From Paenibacillus ginsengihumi DSM 21568 (GTDB taxonomy: Bacteria; Bacillota; Bacilli; Paenibacillales; NBRC-103111): 64,000 nucleotides of DNA. The position numbers were made by a program, and so were the translations under genes. Below, in pieces: positions 16,438-26,896 of the stretch (the first letter of the stretch is position 1; the number at the start of each line of letters is the position of its first letter). The stretch lies in NCBI RefSeq assembly GCF_000380965.1, contig NZ_KB905569.1:17557-81556 (forward strand), written 5' to 3'. The notes beneath the pieces are model-generated. The model searched no databases. It was not told the origin of the DNA and worked only from the letters and a program-made list of their open reading frames with translations.

Positions 16438-17643
16438 CTAGCGAACCGCCTTCTGCGCAATTTCCAGCATCTCTTCGATCGTTTCGGCTTTGCGGTGGTG
16501 CTTAATGAGCGTCGTGCCGATCGTCAGGGCAATGCGCTGCGCGCGCTCGCGGGCGGCGTCATCGGCGATCTTGTCGATATCCGCGACATGCGACAGGCCG
16601 TGAATGCGGCGGACTGTTTTGCAGCCGGTGTAGCCGAAGGTGTCCTGCAGCAGCCGCTTCATATAAATATCCTGGAACCCTGCGGTTGCGGAGATACGAT
16701 CGACGCCGTGACGGTTCCACAGCTCGAGGAATTCCCGCTCGAAGCTTGTCCACACGTCGCGGATCGTGCCGAGCAAATATTGCCGGTAATCGTCCCGCGA
16801 GGCGGCATCCGGACTCCAGCCTTCCTGGGCGGCGAAATTGAGCATCAGATTGGCGAAGACGGCGCCGACATCGAAGCCCATAGGTCCGTAGTAAGCGAAT
16901 TCCGGATCGATCACCTTGGTCGAGTCCGCTTTGACGAAAATGCTGCCGGTATGCAAATCGCCGTGCAGCAGCGCTTGCGCGTGCGTCAGGAACCCGTGTC
17001 TCAGCAGGGCTACTTCCCGATGCAGCTCCGTATCCCGCCAGATTTCCTCGACGGCATCGCGGATGGCGGGGGAGAAGCTGTTGTTCGGCGAATCCGTATA
17101 CGGATCGTCGAAGATCAGGTCCTCGGTAATTTTGCACAGATCGGGGTTGATGAATTGCTTGACGCGCTCTTTTTTCTGCTGCTGGTTCATGCCGAGATCG
17201 GACGTATAAAACAAGGTTTGCGCCATAAAGCGGGCGATGTGGCCGGCGAACAGCGGATACCGGCTGCGCTCCATCAAGCCTTTGCGCATAATGATATGAT
17301 CGCTCAAATCTTCCATGGCCGTCAGCGCCAGCGCCGGATCGTAGCCGTACACGCGCGGCACCAGATCGGGGCACAGCTCGCCCTGAATCACGAGCGCCTC
17401 GCTCTCGATGCGAGCCCGGTCGAGCGACAGCGGCCACGATTCGCCGACGACCTTGGCATAAGGCAGAGCCTGCTTCAAAATGATGCTTCGGCCCGTAGAC
17501 GGCTCCGTAATATGAAAGACGAGGTTCAAGTTGCCGTCGCCGATCTCGCGGCATGACAGCTCGCTGTCCGCACGGAACAGATCGGGCAGCTTCCTCGCGT
17601 ATTCGATCGCTTCGGCTTCCGTTAAGGCATGATATGTGGACAT
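16438..17643 (-). CDS. mtnK: S-methyl-5-thioribose kinase
   Basis: MtnK phosphorylates methylthioribose using ATP, the first step of methionine salvage in bacteria that use MTA nucleosidase. The 401-residue protein shows the kinase-like blocks SCREIGDGNLNLVFHI, IILKQALPYAKVVGESWPL, the catalytic loop HGDLHTGSIFV and VIDPEFAYYGPMGFDVG. I use the ATG at 17643 (MSTYHALTEAEA); an upstream in-frame codon at 17691 would add 16 residues lacking similarity. AAAGGGGAA lies about 12 bases upstream. It is paired with mtnA. No S-box riboswitch is visible upstream, unlike in B. subtilis. Confidence 0.96.
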   Translation of the reverse strand: MSTYHALTEAEAIEYARKLPDLFRADSELSCREIGDGNLNLVFHITEPSTGRSIILKQALPYAKVVGESWPLSLDRARIESEALVIQGELCPDLVPRVYGYDPALALTAMEDLSDHIIMRKGLMERSRYPLFAGHIARFMAQTLFYTSDLGMNQQQKKERVKQFINPDLCKITEDLIFDDPYTDSPNNSFSPAIRDAVEEIWRDTELHREVALLRHGFLTHAQALLHGDLHTGSIFVKADSTKVIDPEFAYYGPMGFDVGAVFANLMLNFAAQEGWSPDAASRDDYRQYLLGTIRDVWTSFEREFLELWNRHGVDRISATAGFQDIYMKRLLQDTFGYTGCKTVRRIHGLSHVADIDKIADDAARERAQRIALTIGTTLIKHHRKAETIEEMLEIAQKAVR

Positions 17644-17785
17644 GGACGAATAATTCCCCTTTCGATCATCAATGCCTCTAGTATAAATCAAAAACCGAAA
17701 GGTTGGAATATGTATACCCTACTTTATTACTCGGAATAAAGCTTTGCCGTCCCAAAATGCAAAAAACAGCGCAAACAGCGCAAAC

Positions 17786-17814
17786 GGGGGAAGCCCGTTT
17801 AAGAGCTTTCCCCC
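17786..17814 (-). terminator. Possible terminator of the small membrane-protein gene
   Basis: On the minus strand GGGGGAAAGC and GCTTCCCCC pair with a short loop, shortly after the stop at 17831. The following sequence is only moderately T-rich (GTTTGCGCTGTTTG), so the call is weak. Confidence 0.4.
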
Positions 17815-17830
17815 GCCGCGGCAAATGCCG

Positions 17831-18001
17831 TTAAAACATCCGGCCTCTGCGGTGCTCCACCAAATCGATCGCTCCGAGTACCATGTGCGCCAAACCGAAG
17901 CCGATGGCCGCCGTTGCCGCCATCGGATATTTTCCGCGCAAGGCGGCGCCTGTAGCCGTTACCGCCGTTCCCAGCACTGCGGGAATCAGTCCTTCACGCA
18001 T
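17831..18001 (-). CDS. Small two-helix membrane protein, unknown function
   Basis: A 56-residue protein, MREGLIPAVLGTAVTATGAA at its start, with two hydrophobic helices (about residues 4-22 and 29-47) and a basic tail (VEHRRGRMF). I chose the ATG at 18001 because GAGGAGTGA sits 8 bases upstream; the in-frame GTG at 18013 would overlap that ribosome-binding site. Similar short Ala/Gly-rich membrane proteins are common in Paenibacillus, but I know no function. It is monocistronic, between mtnK and the divergent DUF1802 gene. Confidence 0.6.
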   Translation of the reverse strand: MREGLIPAVLGTAVTATGAALRGKYPMAATAAIGFGLAHMVLGAIDLVEHRRGRMF

Positions 18002-18205
18002 CACCTGGTTCACTCCTCTTCGCGGTATGGTTGGTTGAAGCCATTAATAATATCGTACAACAGTACGCATTTTATTATGGTAACGAAATGTCAGATGGAG
18101 CCAGCCGCTTTTGTTCGGTTGCAAAGCCGCTGTATGAAAACTATAATTCAGGATATATATTCCGGCAGGCTGAATGAACCGGAGGCGAAGGAGCGGATAG
18201 CGATC

Positions 18206-18781
18206 ATGGGGAATACAGTCGTCGCGCTAAAGGAATGGGCCGTTGCCGTTCAAGCGTTAACGCTCGGCAAGCAAATTGTCGTGATGCGCAAAGGCGGCAT
18301 TCGAGAGGAAACGCGGGATTTTCAGGTGGAGAGCGACAGCTTTTATTTGTATCCGACGTACGAGCATCAGAAGGCGGAGCTGGTCAAGCCGGAGTTCGTC
18401 TCGCTGCTTGCCGATACGCGGAAGGATTGGAATCCGGGCGATACGGAGACGGTGATTCGCGCTTATGCCCGCCTAGAGGAGGATTTGCTGGTCGATTCCC
18501 AGGAGCAGCTGGACAAGCTGAGAGATTGCCATATATGGACCGACCGCTTCGCCGAGGAGAGGCTGAGATGGAAGCGGACGAAGCCGCTGCACGTGATGCT
18601 GCTGCGCGTCTATGAGCTGGAGCGGCCTGTCCGGGTGCCGATTTTGTCCGAGTATGTCGGCTGCAAGTCGTGGATCGGTCTGCCAGGCGAGCTGGAGGCG
18701 GTGCCGCGGAAGCCGGTGCTCGGGGACGAAGCGTTTCGCGCGGAAGCGGATAGAGTAAGGAGCTTTCTTGGCATTTGTTGA
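18206..18781 (+). CDS. DUF1802 family protein
   Basis: A 191-residue cytoplasmic protein of the DUF1802 family, whose function is unknown. Typical blocks are VALKEWAVAVQALTLGKQIV and VMRKGGIREETRDF near the N-terminus, then YPTYEHQKAELVKPEF and a C-terminal WIGLPGEL segment. The same frame is open far upstream, but the start at 18206 (MGNTVVALKEW) gives the usual family length and has AAGGAG about 12 bases before it; the ATG at 18134 has no ribosome-binding site. Its stop overlaps the likely promoter region of sufC. Confidence 0.75.
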   Translation: MGNTVVALKEWAVAVQALTLGKQIVVMRKGGIREETRDFQVESDSFYLYPTYEHQKAELVKPEFVSLLADTRKDWNPGDTETVIRAYARLEEDLLVDSQEQLDKLRDCHIWTDRFAEERLRWKRTKPLHVMLLRVYELERPVRVPILSEYVGCKSWIGLPGELEAVPRKPVLGDEAFRAEADRVRSFLGIC

Positions 18782-18804
18782 TTTATTAATGGATTATGGT
18801 AAGA

Positions 18805-18844
18805 TATAATTAGGTTGAAATACATTGAGAATCATTGAGAATCA
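18805..18844 (+). promoter_or_regulatory. suf operon promoter with Fur-box-like repeats
   Basis: A consensus -10 TATAAT lies at 18805-18810, with a weak -35 (TTTATT, 17 bases upstream). Two direct TTGAGAATCA repeats follow at 18825-18834 and 18835-18844; TGAGAATCATTGAGA (18826-18840) matches 11 of 14 positions of the Fur 7-1-7 consensus. Iron control of iron-sulfur assembly would make sense, but this is an inference. Confidence 0.55.
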
Positions 18845-18897
18845 GTTAGTAATGATTCTTTGATTAGAATATTTTGAAATTTTGGAGGAGTCGAATC

Positions 18898-19728
18898 ATG
18901 TCTAACAAGCCGCAGTTTATTATAAACGGTTTGAAAGCGACGGTCGAAGGGAAAGAGATTTTGAAAGGCCTCGATCTGAAGATTCAGGGCGGGGAAGTTC
19001 ATGCGATCATGGGGCCGAACGGCACCGGGAAATCGACGCTGGCGTCCACTTTGATGGGCCATCCGAAATATGAGGTCACCGAAGGCAGCGTGACACTGAA
19101 CGGCGAGGACGTGCTGGAGATGGCTACGGACGAAAGAGCGAGAGCCGGTCTGTTCCTGGCCATGCAGTATCCGAGCGAAATTACCGGCGTGACGAACGCC
19201 GACTTCCTCCGCAGCGCCATTAACGCCCGCCGTGGCGAAGGCAATGAAATCTCGCTGATCAAGTTCATCCGCCAGATGGAAAGCAAGATGAAGGATCTCG
19301 AGATGAATCCCGAGTTCATGCACCGTTACCTGAACGAAGGCTTCTCCGGCGGCGAGAAGAAGCGGAACGAAATTTTGCAGATGATGATGCTGGACCCGAG
19401 CATCGTTATTTTGGACGAGATCGACTCCGGTCTCGACATCGACGCGCTGCGCATCGTAGCGGATGGCGTCAACGCCATGAGGTCCGAAGAGCGCGGCTTC
19501 CTGATCATCACGCACTATCAGCGGCTGCTAAACTATGTGAAGCCTGATTTTGTCCACGTCATGATGCAGGGCCGCATCGTCAAATCCGGCGGTCCGGAGC
19601 TTGCGGAACGCCTGGAGGCCGAAGGCTACGACTGGGTGAAGGAAGAGCTCGGCATCGTCGATGAGACGGTAGGCAACGACGAAGAGGAATTCAAAGTACC
19701 GATGAATACGACGGCGCCCAAATTTTAA
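18898..19728 (+). CDS. sufC: SufC, Fe-S cluster assembly ATPase
   Basis: SufC is the ABC-type ATPase of the SufBCD scaffold that builds Fe-S clusters in the cytoplasm. The 276-residue protein shows Walker A GPNGTGKST, the signature FSGGEKKRNE, Walker B SIVILDEIDSGLD and the H-loop IITHYQRLL. The ATG at 18898 (MSNKPQFIINGLK) follows TTGGAGGAG. It opens the sufCDSUB operon in the order typical of Firmicutes. The C-terminus (DEEEFKVPMNTTAPKF) is an acidic extension of the kind seen in Bacillus relatives. Confidence 0.96.
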   Translation: MSNKPQFIINGLKATVEGKEILKGLDLKIQGGEVHAIMGPNGTGKSTLASTLMGHPKYEVTEGSVTLNGEDVLEMATDERARAGLFLAMQYPSEITGVTNADFLRSAINARRGEGNEISLIKFIRQMESKMKDLEMNPEFMHRYLNEGFSGGEKKRNEILQMMMLDPSIVILDEIDSGLDIDALRIVADGVNAMRSEERGFLIITHYQRLLNYVKPDFVHVMMQGRIVKSGGPELAERLEAEGYDWVKEELGIVDETVGNDEEEFKVPMNTTAPKF

Positions 19729-19762
19729 GACGCCAGGCGAGCGAGAAGGAGGATATCGTATT

Positions 19763-22711
<2,949 letters not shown>

Positions 22712-22732
22712 AGCATAAGGAGGTAGGCAAGC

Positions 22733-24130
22733 ATGGCTAAAAAAATGCCTGAATTGGAAGATTATAAATACGGGTTTCGCGACGAGCACCAAGCGGTCTT
22801 CCGTTCCGGAAAAGGCTTAAGCCGCGAGATCGTCACGGAAATTTCCAGAATGAAGGGCGAGCCGGAATGGATGCTGGAATTCCGCCTGAAATCGCTGGAG
22901 CAATTCTACAAGATGGCGATTCCGCGTTGGGGCGGCAATCTGGACGATCTGGACTTCGACGATATTCAATATTACGTCAAGCCGTCCGAGAAGCAGGGCA
23001 AAACGTGGGAGGAAGTGCCGGCTGAAATCAAGGAAACGTTCGACAAGCTGGGCATTCCGGAAGCCGAGCAAAAATTTCTTGCCGGCGTATCCGCGCAGTA
23101 CGAATCCGAGGTCGTATACCACAGCATGCAGAAGGATCTCGAGGAGCAGGGCGTTATTTTCATGGACACCGACACGGCGCTCCGCGAGCATCCAGAAATT
23201 TTCAAGGAGCACTTCGGCACGGTCGTACCGATCAGCGATAACAAGTTCGCCGCGCTGAACAGCGCCGTATGGTCCGGCGGCAGCTTCATTTATGTGCCGA
23301 AGGGCGTGAAGGTGGAAATTCCGCTGCAGGCATATTTCCGGATCAATTCGGAGAACATGGGCCAATTCGAGCGGACGCTGATCATCGCCGACGAAGGCAG
23401 CTTCGTGCACTATGTCGAAGGCTGTACAGCTCCGATCTACAGCACGAACTCGCTGCACAGCGCCGTGGTGGAGATTATCGTCAAGAAGGATGCCCGCGTC
23501 CGCTATACGACGATTCAGAACTGGGCGCCGAACATTTACAACCTCGTTACGAAGCGCGCGGTTGCCGAAGAGAATGCGACGATGGAGTGGGTCGACGGCA
23601 ACATCGGTTCCAAGCTGACGATGAAATATCCGGCAGTCGTGCTCAAAGGCCGCGGCGCAAAAGGCATGGTGCTGTCCATCGCCGTCGCCGGCAAAGGCCA
23701 GCATCAGGATGCCGGCGCCAAGATGATTCACCTGGCTCCGGAAACGACCTCCACGATCGTCTCCAAATCGATCAGCAAGCACGGCGGCAAGGTCACTTAC
23801 CGCGGCCTGGCCTCGTTCGGACGCAATTCCGAAGGCTCCAAGGCCAACATTAAGTGCGATACGCTGATTATGGATAACGAGTCGACGTCGGATACGATTC
23901 CGTACAACGAGATCATGAACGATAACATTACGCTCGAGCATGAGGCGACGGTGTCCAAAGTATCCGAGGATCAGCTGTTCTATCTGATGAGCCGCGGCTT
24001 GACCGAAGCCGAGGCGACCCAGATGATCGTCATGGGCTTCATCGAGCCGTTTACGAAAGAGCTGCCGATGGAATACGCCGTCGAGATGAATCGACTCATT
24101 AAATTTGAAATGGAAGGCAGTATTGGGTAA
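22733..24130 (+). CDS. sufB: SufB, Fe-S cluster assembly scaffold subunit
   Basis: SufB is the main scaffold of the SufBCD complex. The 465-residue protein shows [60 protein letters not shown], and the C-terminal [20 protein letters not shown]. It follows sufU by 21 bases with AAGGAGGTAGG before the ATG and ends the operon. No obvious terminator is seen after its stop; a dispersed repeat begins about 200 bases downstream. Confidence 0.97.
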   Translation: MAKKMPELEDYKYGFRDEHQAVFRSGKGLSREIVTEISRMKGEPEWMLEFRLKSLEQFYKMAIPRWGGNLDDLDFDDIQYYVKPSEKQGKTWEEVPAEIKETFDKLGIPEAEQKFLAGVSAQYESEVVYHSMQKDLEEQGVIFMDTDTALREHPEIFKEHFGTVVPISDNKFAALNSAVWSGGSFIYVPKGVKVEIPLQAYFRINSENMGQFERTLIIADEGSFVHYVEGCTAPIYSTNSLHSAVVEIIVKKDARVRYTTIQNWAPNIYNLVTKRAVAEENATMEWVDGNIGSKLTMKYPAVVLKGRGAKGMVLSIAVAGKGQHQDAGAKMIHLAPETTSTIVSKSISKHGGKVTYRGLASFGRNSEGSKANIKCDTLIMDNESTSDTIPYNEIMNDNITLEHEATVSKVSEDQLFYLMSRGLTEAEATQMIVMGFIEPFTKELPMEYAVEMNRLIKFEMEGSIG

Positions 24131-24331
24131 AACTGGATATACGAAGTTTTTGAGAGGGAAGGATCGCGTTTGCCTGTCATACGGCCAGTTATTTAACATA
24201 GCTGGAGTAGCGGGCAAGCGCGTCCTTTTTGTTATCGTTACAGAAAGTTTGATCCCACTCGCCCCCGGCAGTGGAGCGATACAGGCGCCCGAAAAGCATC
24301 CTGGGCCAGGTACGAGACGGGTGCCGCGGGA

Positions 24332-24484
24332 AGAGACGCCTATGACGAACGAATCTTTCGCCACCCGTCGTCACCCTGCGGTATTGAAATTTTGGTCGGC
24401 AGACTGCCGCTGAGTTTTCAAGAGAGACGCCTGCGACGAGCGATTCCTCGTCATCGGTCGTCACCTGCGGTGCCCGAAAATTCA
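24332..24484 (+). repeat. 91-nt dispersed hairpin repeat, copy 2 (E2, one and a half units)
   Basis: A full unit (24334-24424) and part of a second (from 24425) begin AGACGCCT, the same 91-nt period as E1 but in the opposite orientation. The second unit has a GACGAG/CTCGTC hairpin where E1 has GACA/TGTC, so the pairing is kept with changed bases. The first unit has CGGCAG-A-CTGCCG inside TTGAAA/TTTTCAA. It lies in the gene-free 24131-24974 stretch after sufB. Confidence 0.75.
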
Positions 24485-24574
24485 GCTTGTAGATAAAGCT
24501 GATTTGACCCCCATGCGGCTTGCGCAGCACCATCAGAAGATGAAAATGTGCCGCGGGTCTGGGGCTATTTTCAA

Positions 24575-24775
24575 AGAGAGAGCAAATGTTGTATTTTGTA
24601 CAACAAAAGCGGGGCAATCAAGCCTATTTACGGCTCAATGTTGCACTTTGTACAACATTTAGGGCGATTTTCTCGGGTTTGAAGCCAATCACCTCCAAAT
24701 TGTTGTACAAAATGCAATATTCCCCTTTCTCTTGTGCAAAGCAGGCGGAAAATGTTGCATTTTTTGCAGGATTTG
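24575..24775. repeat. Dispersed ~195-bp palindromic intergenic repeat, copy 2
   Basis: It contains TGTTGTA-TTTTG-TACAACA (24587-24605, perfect 7-bp arms), further TTGTACAA-type palindromes, GGTTTGAAGCCAATCACCTC and GGAAAATGTTGCATTTTTTG, in the same order as the copy at 3189-3385. It is intergenic, with no coding potential. Confidence 0.72.
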
Positions 24776-24802
24776 TCGTCTCATGTGCCCGGGCAGGGCC
24801 CG

Positions 24803-24890
24803 CTCACGCGGAATTCGCACGCTCACGCGGAATCCGAACGCTAAGCTGACACTAACGCGGAGTTCGCACGCTTCATGCGGAGTTCGGGGG
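24803..24890. repeat. Degenerate ~20-bp repeats, about four copies
   Basis: Four copies of a CGCGGAATTCGCACGCTCA-like unit (variants CGCGGAATCCGAACGCT, CGCGGAGTTCGCACGCTTCA, TGCGGAGTTCGGGG) are separated by short gaps. It directly follows the palindromic repeat. Nothing else is recognised up to 24974. Confidence 0.6.
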
Positions 24891-24974
24891 CAGCCTGTTG
24901 AATATTCCCGTTGCGGCAAAGTATAAAATTGCACAATAAAACCTCATACCGAAGGCAAGGTTTTTCTCAACGTC

Positions 24975-25310
24975 TTAGTGTGACTCCTGCCGTTTTCGCT
25001 TGGAACGAATGAACTCCTTGAACCGCTCGATTTCCTGCAGCTCCTCTTCCGTCCAATCTTCTCCGTCGTGGTGAGCGGCGACGGTGCCAATCGCATGGTG
25101 ATCCATTTCATCGGTTCCGTGAAGAAGAAATTGGGTGGACACATTCAGGATCTTTCCGATTTGGATCAATTTGTCCGTCGGCGGGATGCTTTTATCCCTC
25201 TCATAGCTGGAAATATTCGCTTCGGTCATCCCCAATCGCTCGGCTAACTGCCACTGTGTCATCCCTTTAGCGGTACGCGACTGCCTAATGCGCTGACCTA
25301 ATGTTGACAA
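24975..25310 (-). CDS. XRE-family repressor of the phage-tail locus
   Basis: The 111-residue protein has an N-terminal XRE helix-turn-helix (about residues 4-62; TLGQRIRQSRTAKGMTQWQL, AERLGMTEANISSYERDKS) and a C-terminal charged helix EELQEIERFKEFIRSKRKR. I chose the TTG at 25310 because GGAGGGG sits 6 bases upstream; the same frame is open to 25448 but that part would read through the operator region and a hydrophobic stretch unlike repressors. It is divergent from the tail genes, and CTCAAAT palindromes overlap its promoter, as for a phage immunity repressor such as PBSX Xre. Confidence 0.85.
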   Translation of the reverse strand: MSTLGQRIRQSRTAKGMTQWQLAERLGMTEANISSYERDKSIPPTDKLIQIGKILNVSTQFLLHGTDEMDHHAIGTVAAHHDGEDWTEEELQEIERFKEFIRSKRKRQESH

Positions 25311-25350
25311 GGAAAGCCCCTCCGCATCATTGAGTTTATGATAAAAGGTA

Positions 25351-25388
25351 TTGCTCAAATTATATTTGAGTGCTATAGTATTAGACAA
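25351..25388. promoter_or_regulatory. Divergent overlapping promoters with central operator O1
   Basis: On the plus strand TTGCTC (25351-25356), a 17-base spacer and an extended -10 TGCTATAGT (-10 at 25374-25379) point to the 21-codon ORF. On the minus strand TTGTCT (25383-25388), an 18-base spacer and TATAAT (25359-25364) point to the repressor. The perfect palindrome CTCAAAT-TAT-ATTTGAG (25354-25370) covers parts of both, so one bound repressor could shut both promoters. Confidence 0.75.
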
Positions 25389-25407
25389 CAAGGAGGCGAA
25401 ACAAATT

Positions 25408-25473
25408 ATGGCAAAAAGCATGGCAGCAAGGCGCGAGCTTGGCTTCAAGTTCTACGCAAATTCCGAGAGCTGA
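25408..25473 (+). CDS. 21-residue ORF beside the repressor
   Basis: An ATG preceded by AAGGAGGCGAAAC opens a 21-codon frame encoding MAKSMAARRELGFKFYANSE plus a final Ser. It follows a strong predicted promoter and operator, and is divergent from the XRE repressor. The position is that of a Cro, antirepressor or regulatory peptide gene, but I recognise no family. It may be a real small protein or a leader peptide; the ribosome-binding site is the main support. Confidence 0.5.
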   Translation: MAKSMAARRELGFKFYANSES

Positions 25474-25501
25474 AGAATTCGAGGTTTGTTGGCGCCCGGA
25501 G

Positions 25502-25612
25502 CTCAAATTAAATTTTATAATCAGCTGAAATTATAACCTTTAATTTGAGTTGTCGCAACATTATTTTTGCAATTGTTATCTAAACCTGTCTTTAACTAAA
25601 ATTATATTTGAG
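25502..25612. promoter_or_regulatory. Additional CTCAAAT-type operators O2a, O2b and O3
   Basis: Three 17-bp sites resemble O1: CTCAAAT-TAA-ATTTTAT (25502-25518, left arm perfect), ATAACCT-TTA-ATTTGAG (25533-25549, right arm perfect) and CTAAAAT-TAT-ATTTGAG (25596-25612, one mismatch). They lie between the 21-codon ORF and the RinA-type gene, in AT-rich DNA that should also hold the promoter for that gene. Confidence 0.7.
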
Positions 25613-25654
25613 TTTCTGTCATGCAAAAAGAAGCTGAAAGGGAGAGTGGGTCAA

Positions 25655-26086
25655 ATGGCCATGACGATGCAGAAGCTGCGGCGAGGGACTTTCCTGCACG
25701 TGGAATCCGAACTGTATGCCTATCACGAAACCCGTAAAGAAATGATGCGAATCAGAGATGAAATCATGTACGGAAGAACGTCGAATGATGAAAACTTTGG
25801 CGGCGGTCGGAGCAATGTGCCGGGCGATCCGACGGGACGAACCGCAGTGCTGCTGGCTACGGATAAACGTTTGAACCAGCTTCAGCTCATCGTCGATGCA
25901 ATCGAATCGGTCTACGAGCAGCTTCCCCCGGAAAAGCAAAAGCTGATTCAAACCCGCTATTGGGCGCGGACGAGGATGTTGAATTGGGAGGGAATAGCTG
26001 TGGAGTGCAACGTGAGCCGGATTACGGCGATACGGTGGCGGGATCGGATTGTAGAGGCCATCGCCGAAAAGCTGGGCTGGAGATAA
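25655..26086 (+). CDS. RinA-family phage transcriptional activator
   Basis: The 143-residue protein matches the RinA-type phage regulator family: MYGRTSNDENFGGGRSN, DPTGRTAVLLATDKRLNQL, an LPPEKQKLIQTRYW segment and a C-terminal sigma-region-4-like helix-turn-helix (WEGIAVECNVSRITAIRWRD) near residues 105-135. Such proteins switch on late (structural) genes in Gram-positive phages. The ATG at 25655 follows GGGAGAGTGGG. It sits between the repressor operators and the tail operon and is the likely activator of the latter. Confidence 0.8.
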   Translation: MAMTMQKLRRGTFLHVESELYAYHETRKEMMRIRDEIMYGRTSNDENFGGGRSNVPGDPTGRTAVLLATDKRLNQLQLIVDAIESVYEQLPPEKQKLIQTRYWARTRMLNWEGIAVECNVSRITAIRWRDRIVEAIAEKLGWR

Positions 26087-26129
26087 TGATACGAACATGA
26101 TACTTTTCGCCTCTGAATCTGATGTAAAT

Positions 26130-26142
26130 TGGTATTGTACCA
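26130..26142. promoter_or_regulatory. Palindrome in the late-gene leader
   Basis: TGGTA-TTG-TACCA is a perfect inverted repeat 129-141 bases before the first tail gene and 44 bases after the activator stop. It is a candidate binding site for the RinA-type activator. Confidence 0.35.
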
Positions 26143-26213
26143 CACTGGGGATGCGGGGCGGCGAGGATTACATGGTCCCAAGCTCCCGTTGGTGCTTCAT
26201 CATCAAAGAGAAG

Positions 26214-26241
26214 GCACTCCGCTGCGGCGAGGGTGCTTTTT
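26214..26241 (+). terminator. Hairpin with T tract ahead of the tail operon
   Basis: GCAC..CGC-TGCG-GCG..GTGC forms an interrupted stem followed by TTTTTCT. It separates the activator gene from the first tail gene, so it may be a terminator or an antitermination-controlled attenuator. Confidence 0.55.
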
Positions 26242-26270
26242 CTATCCGAAGAGGGAGGTGATTCCATTCC

Positions 26271-26720
26271 ATGCAGGTCACGATTAACGGGGTGCGTCAC
26301 GCGGTCCATGAAGCGCTTCGCGAGACATTTCCGCTCATACCGGTATTTAGCGAGGAGATCGAGCAGACTCACGATCCGCCGTACTTTGTGGTGCGTCTTC
26401 TGGAGCCCGTTCATACCCGGGAGCTTGGCCGCCGGTACCGGCGCGACCATCCGTTCGTTGTGCGCTATTTCAGTGCGGAGCGGTCCAGTGAGGATATGTA
26501 CAGCGTCGCGGAGCAATTAACGTCAGCGTTAAAGTGGATCACGATCGGCGGGAGTCCATGGCCCGGACAAGGCATGAGCTTTCAAATTACAGACGCAGCC
26601 CTGCAATTCATGGTGACGTACCGTCTGCTCGTCTGGGAGCAGCAGCCTGATGAACCCAAAATGCAGCATCTCAAACAGGAGGGAAACGCGAATGAGCAAA
26701 AAAGCAGAACAAGCGGTTGA
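26271..26720 (+). CDS. Phage tail terminator family protein
   Basis: A 149-residue protein typical of the tail-terminator (DUF6838-like) gene that precedes the sheath in PBSX-type tails. Recognisable parts are MQVTINGVRHAVHEALRETF, HDPPYFVVRLLEP and VTYRLLVWEQQP. It would cap the tail tube and sheath. RBS GAGGGAGGTGA precedes the ATG. It overlaps the next gene by 29 bases. There is no head or connector gene upstream, so this is the first structural gene. Confidence 0.75.
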   Translation: MQVTINGVRHAVHEALRETFPLIPVFSEEIEQTHDPPYFVVRLLEPVHTRELGRRYRRDHPFVVRYFSAERSSEDMYSVAEQLTSALKWITIGGSPWPGQGMSFQITDAALQFMVTYRLLVWEQQPDEPKMQHLKQEGNANEQKSRTSG

Positions 26721-26895
26721 AAAGTCCGCTCTTAAAGCAGAGCCGGCTTACACGAAGGAGCAGTTTTTGAGCTCCAAGCGATTTACGGCGATCCAGCGAG
26801 ACGTGCTGGCCGCTGTGTTGGAGGATGGCAAGACCTATACGAACTTCCAGGCCAAACAGGCGCTGGAAGCGTACCTGAGAAAGGAGCTGACCTAA
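26692..26895 (+). CDS. Small conserved protein of tail loci
   Basis: A 67-residue protein starting at 26692 (MSKKAEQAVEKSALKAEPAY) after AGGAGGGAAACGC. The core TKEQFLSSKRFTAIQRDVLA followed by a helical AKQALEAYLRKEL is a pattern I know from small unknown genes between the tail terminator and sheath genes of Bacillus/Paenibacillus tails. The function is not known. Confidence 0.65.
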   Translation: MSKKAEQAVEKSALKAEPAYTKEQFLSSKRFTAIQRDVLAAVLEDGKTYTNFQAKQALEAYLRKELT

Positions 26896-26896
26896 G

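Noticed and set aside
17644..17760. S-box (SAM) riboswitch upstream of mtnK
   Set aside because: The leader is short and lacks the conserved AGAGAGGTGGAGGGA-type core; nothing like it is visible.
17744..18205. Extended N-terminus for the DUF1802 protein
   Set aside because: The upstream part has no family similarity, spans the divergent small gene and lacks a ribosome-binding site.
25311..25448. Longer XRE repressor starting at 25448
   Set aside because: It would translate through the promoter/operator region; the TTG at 25310 has GGAGGGG at ideal distance.
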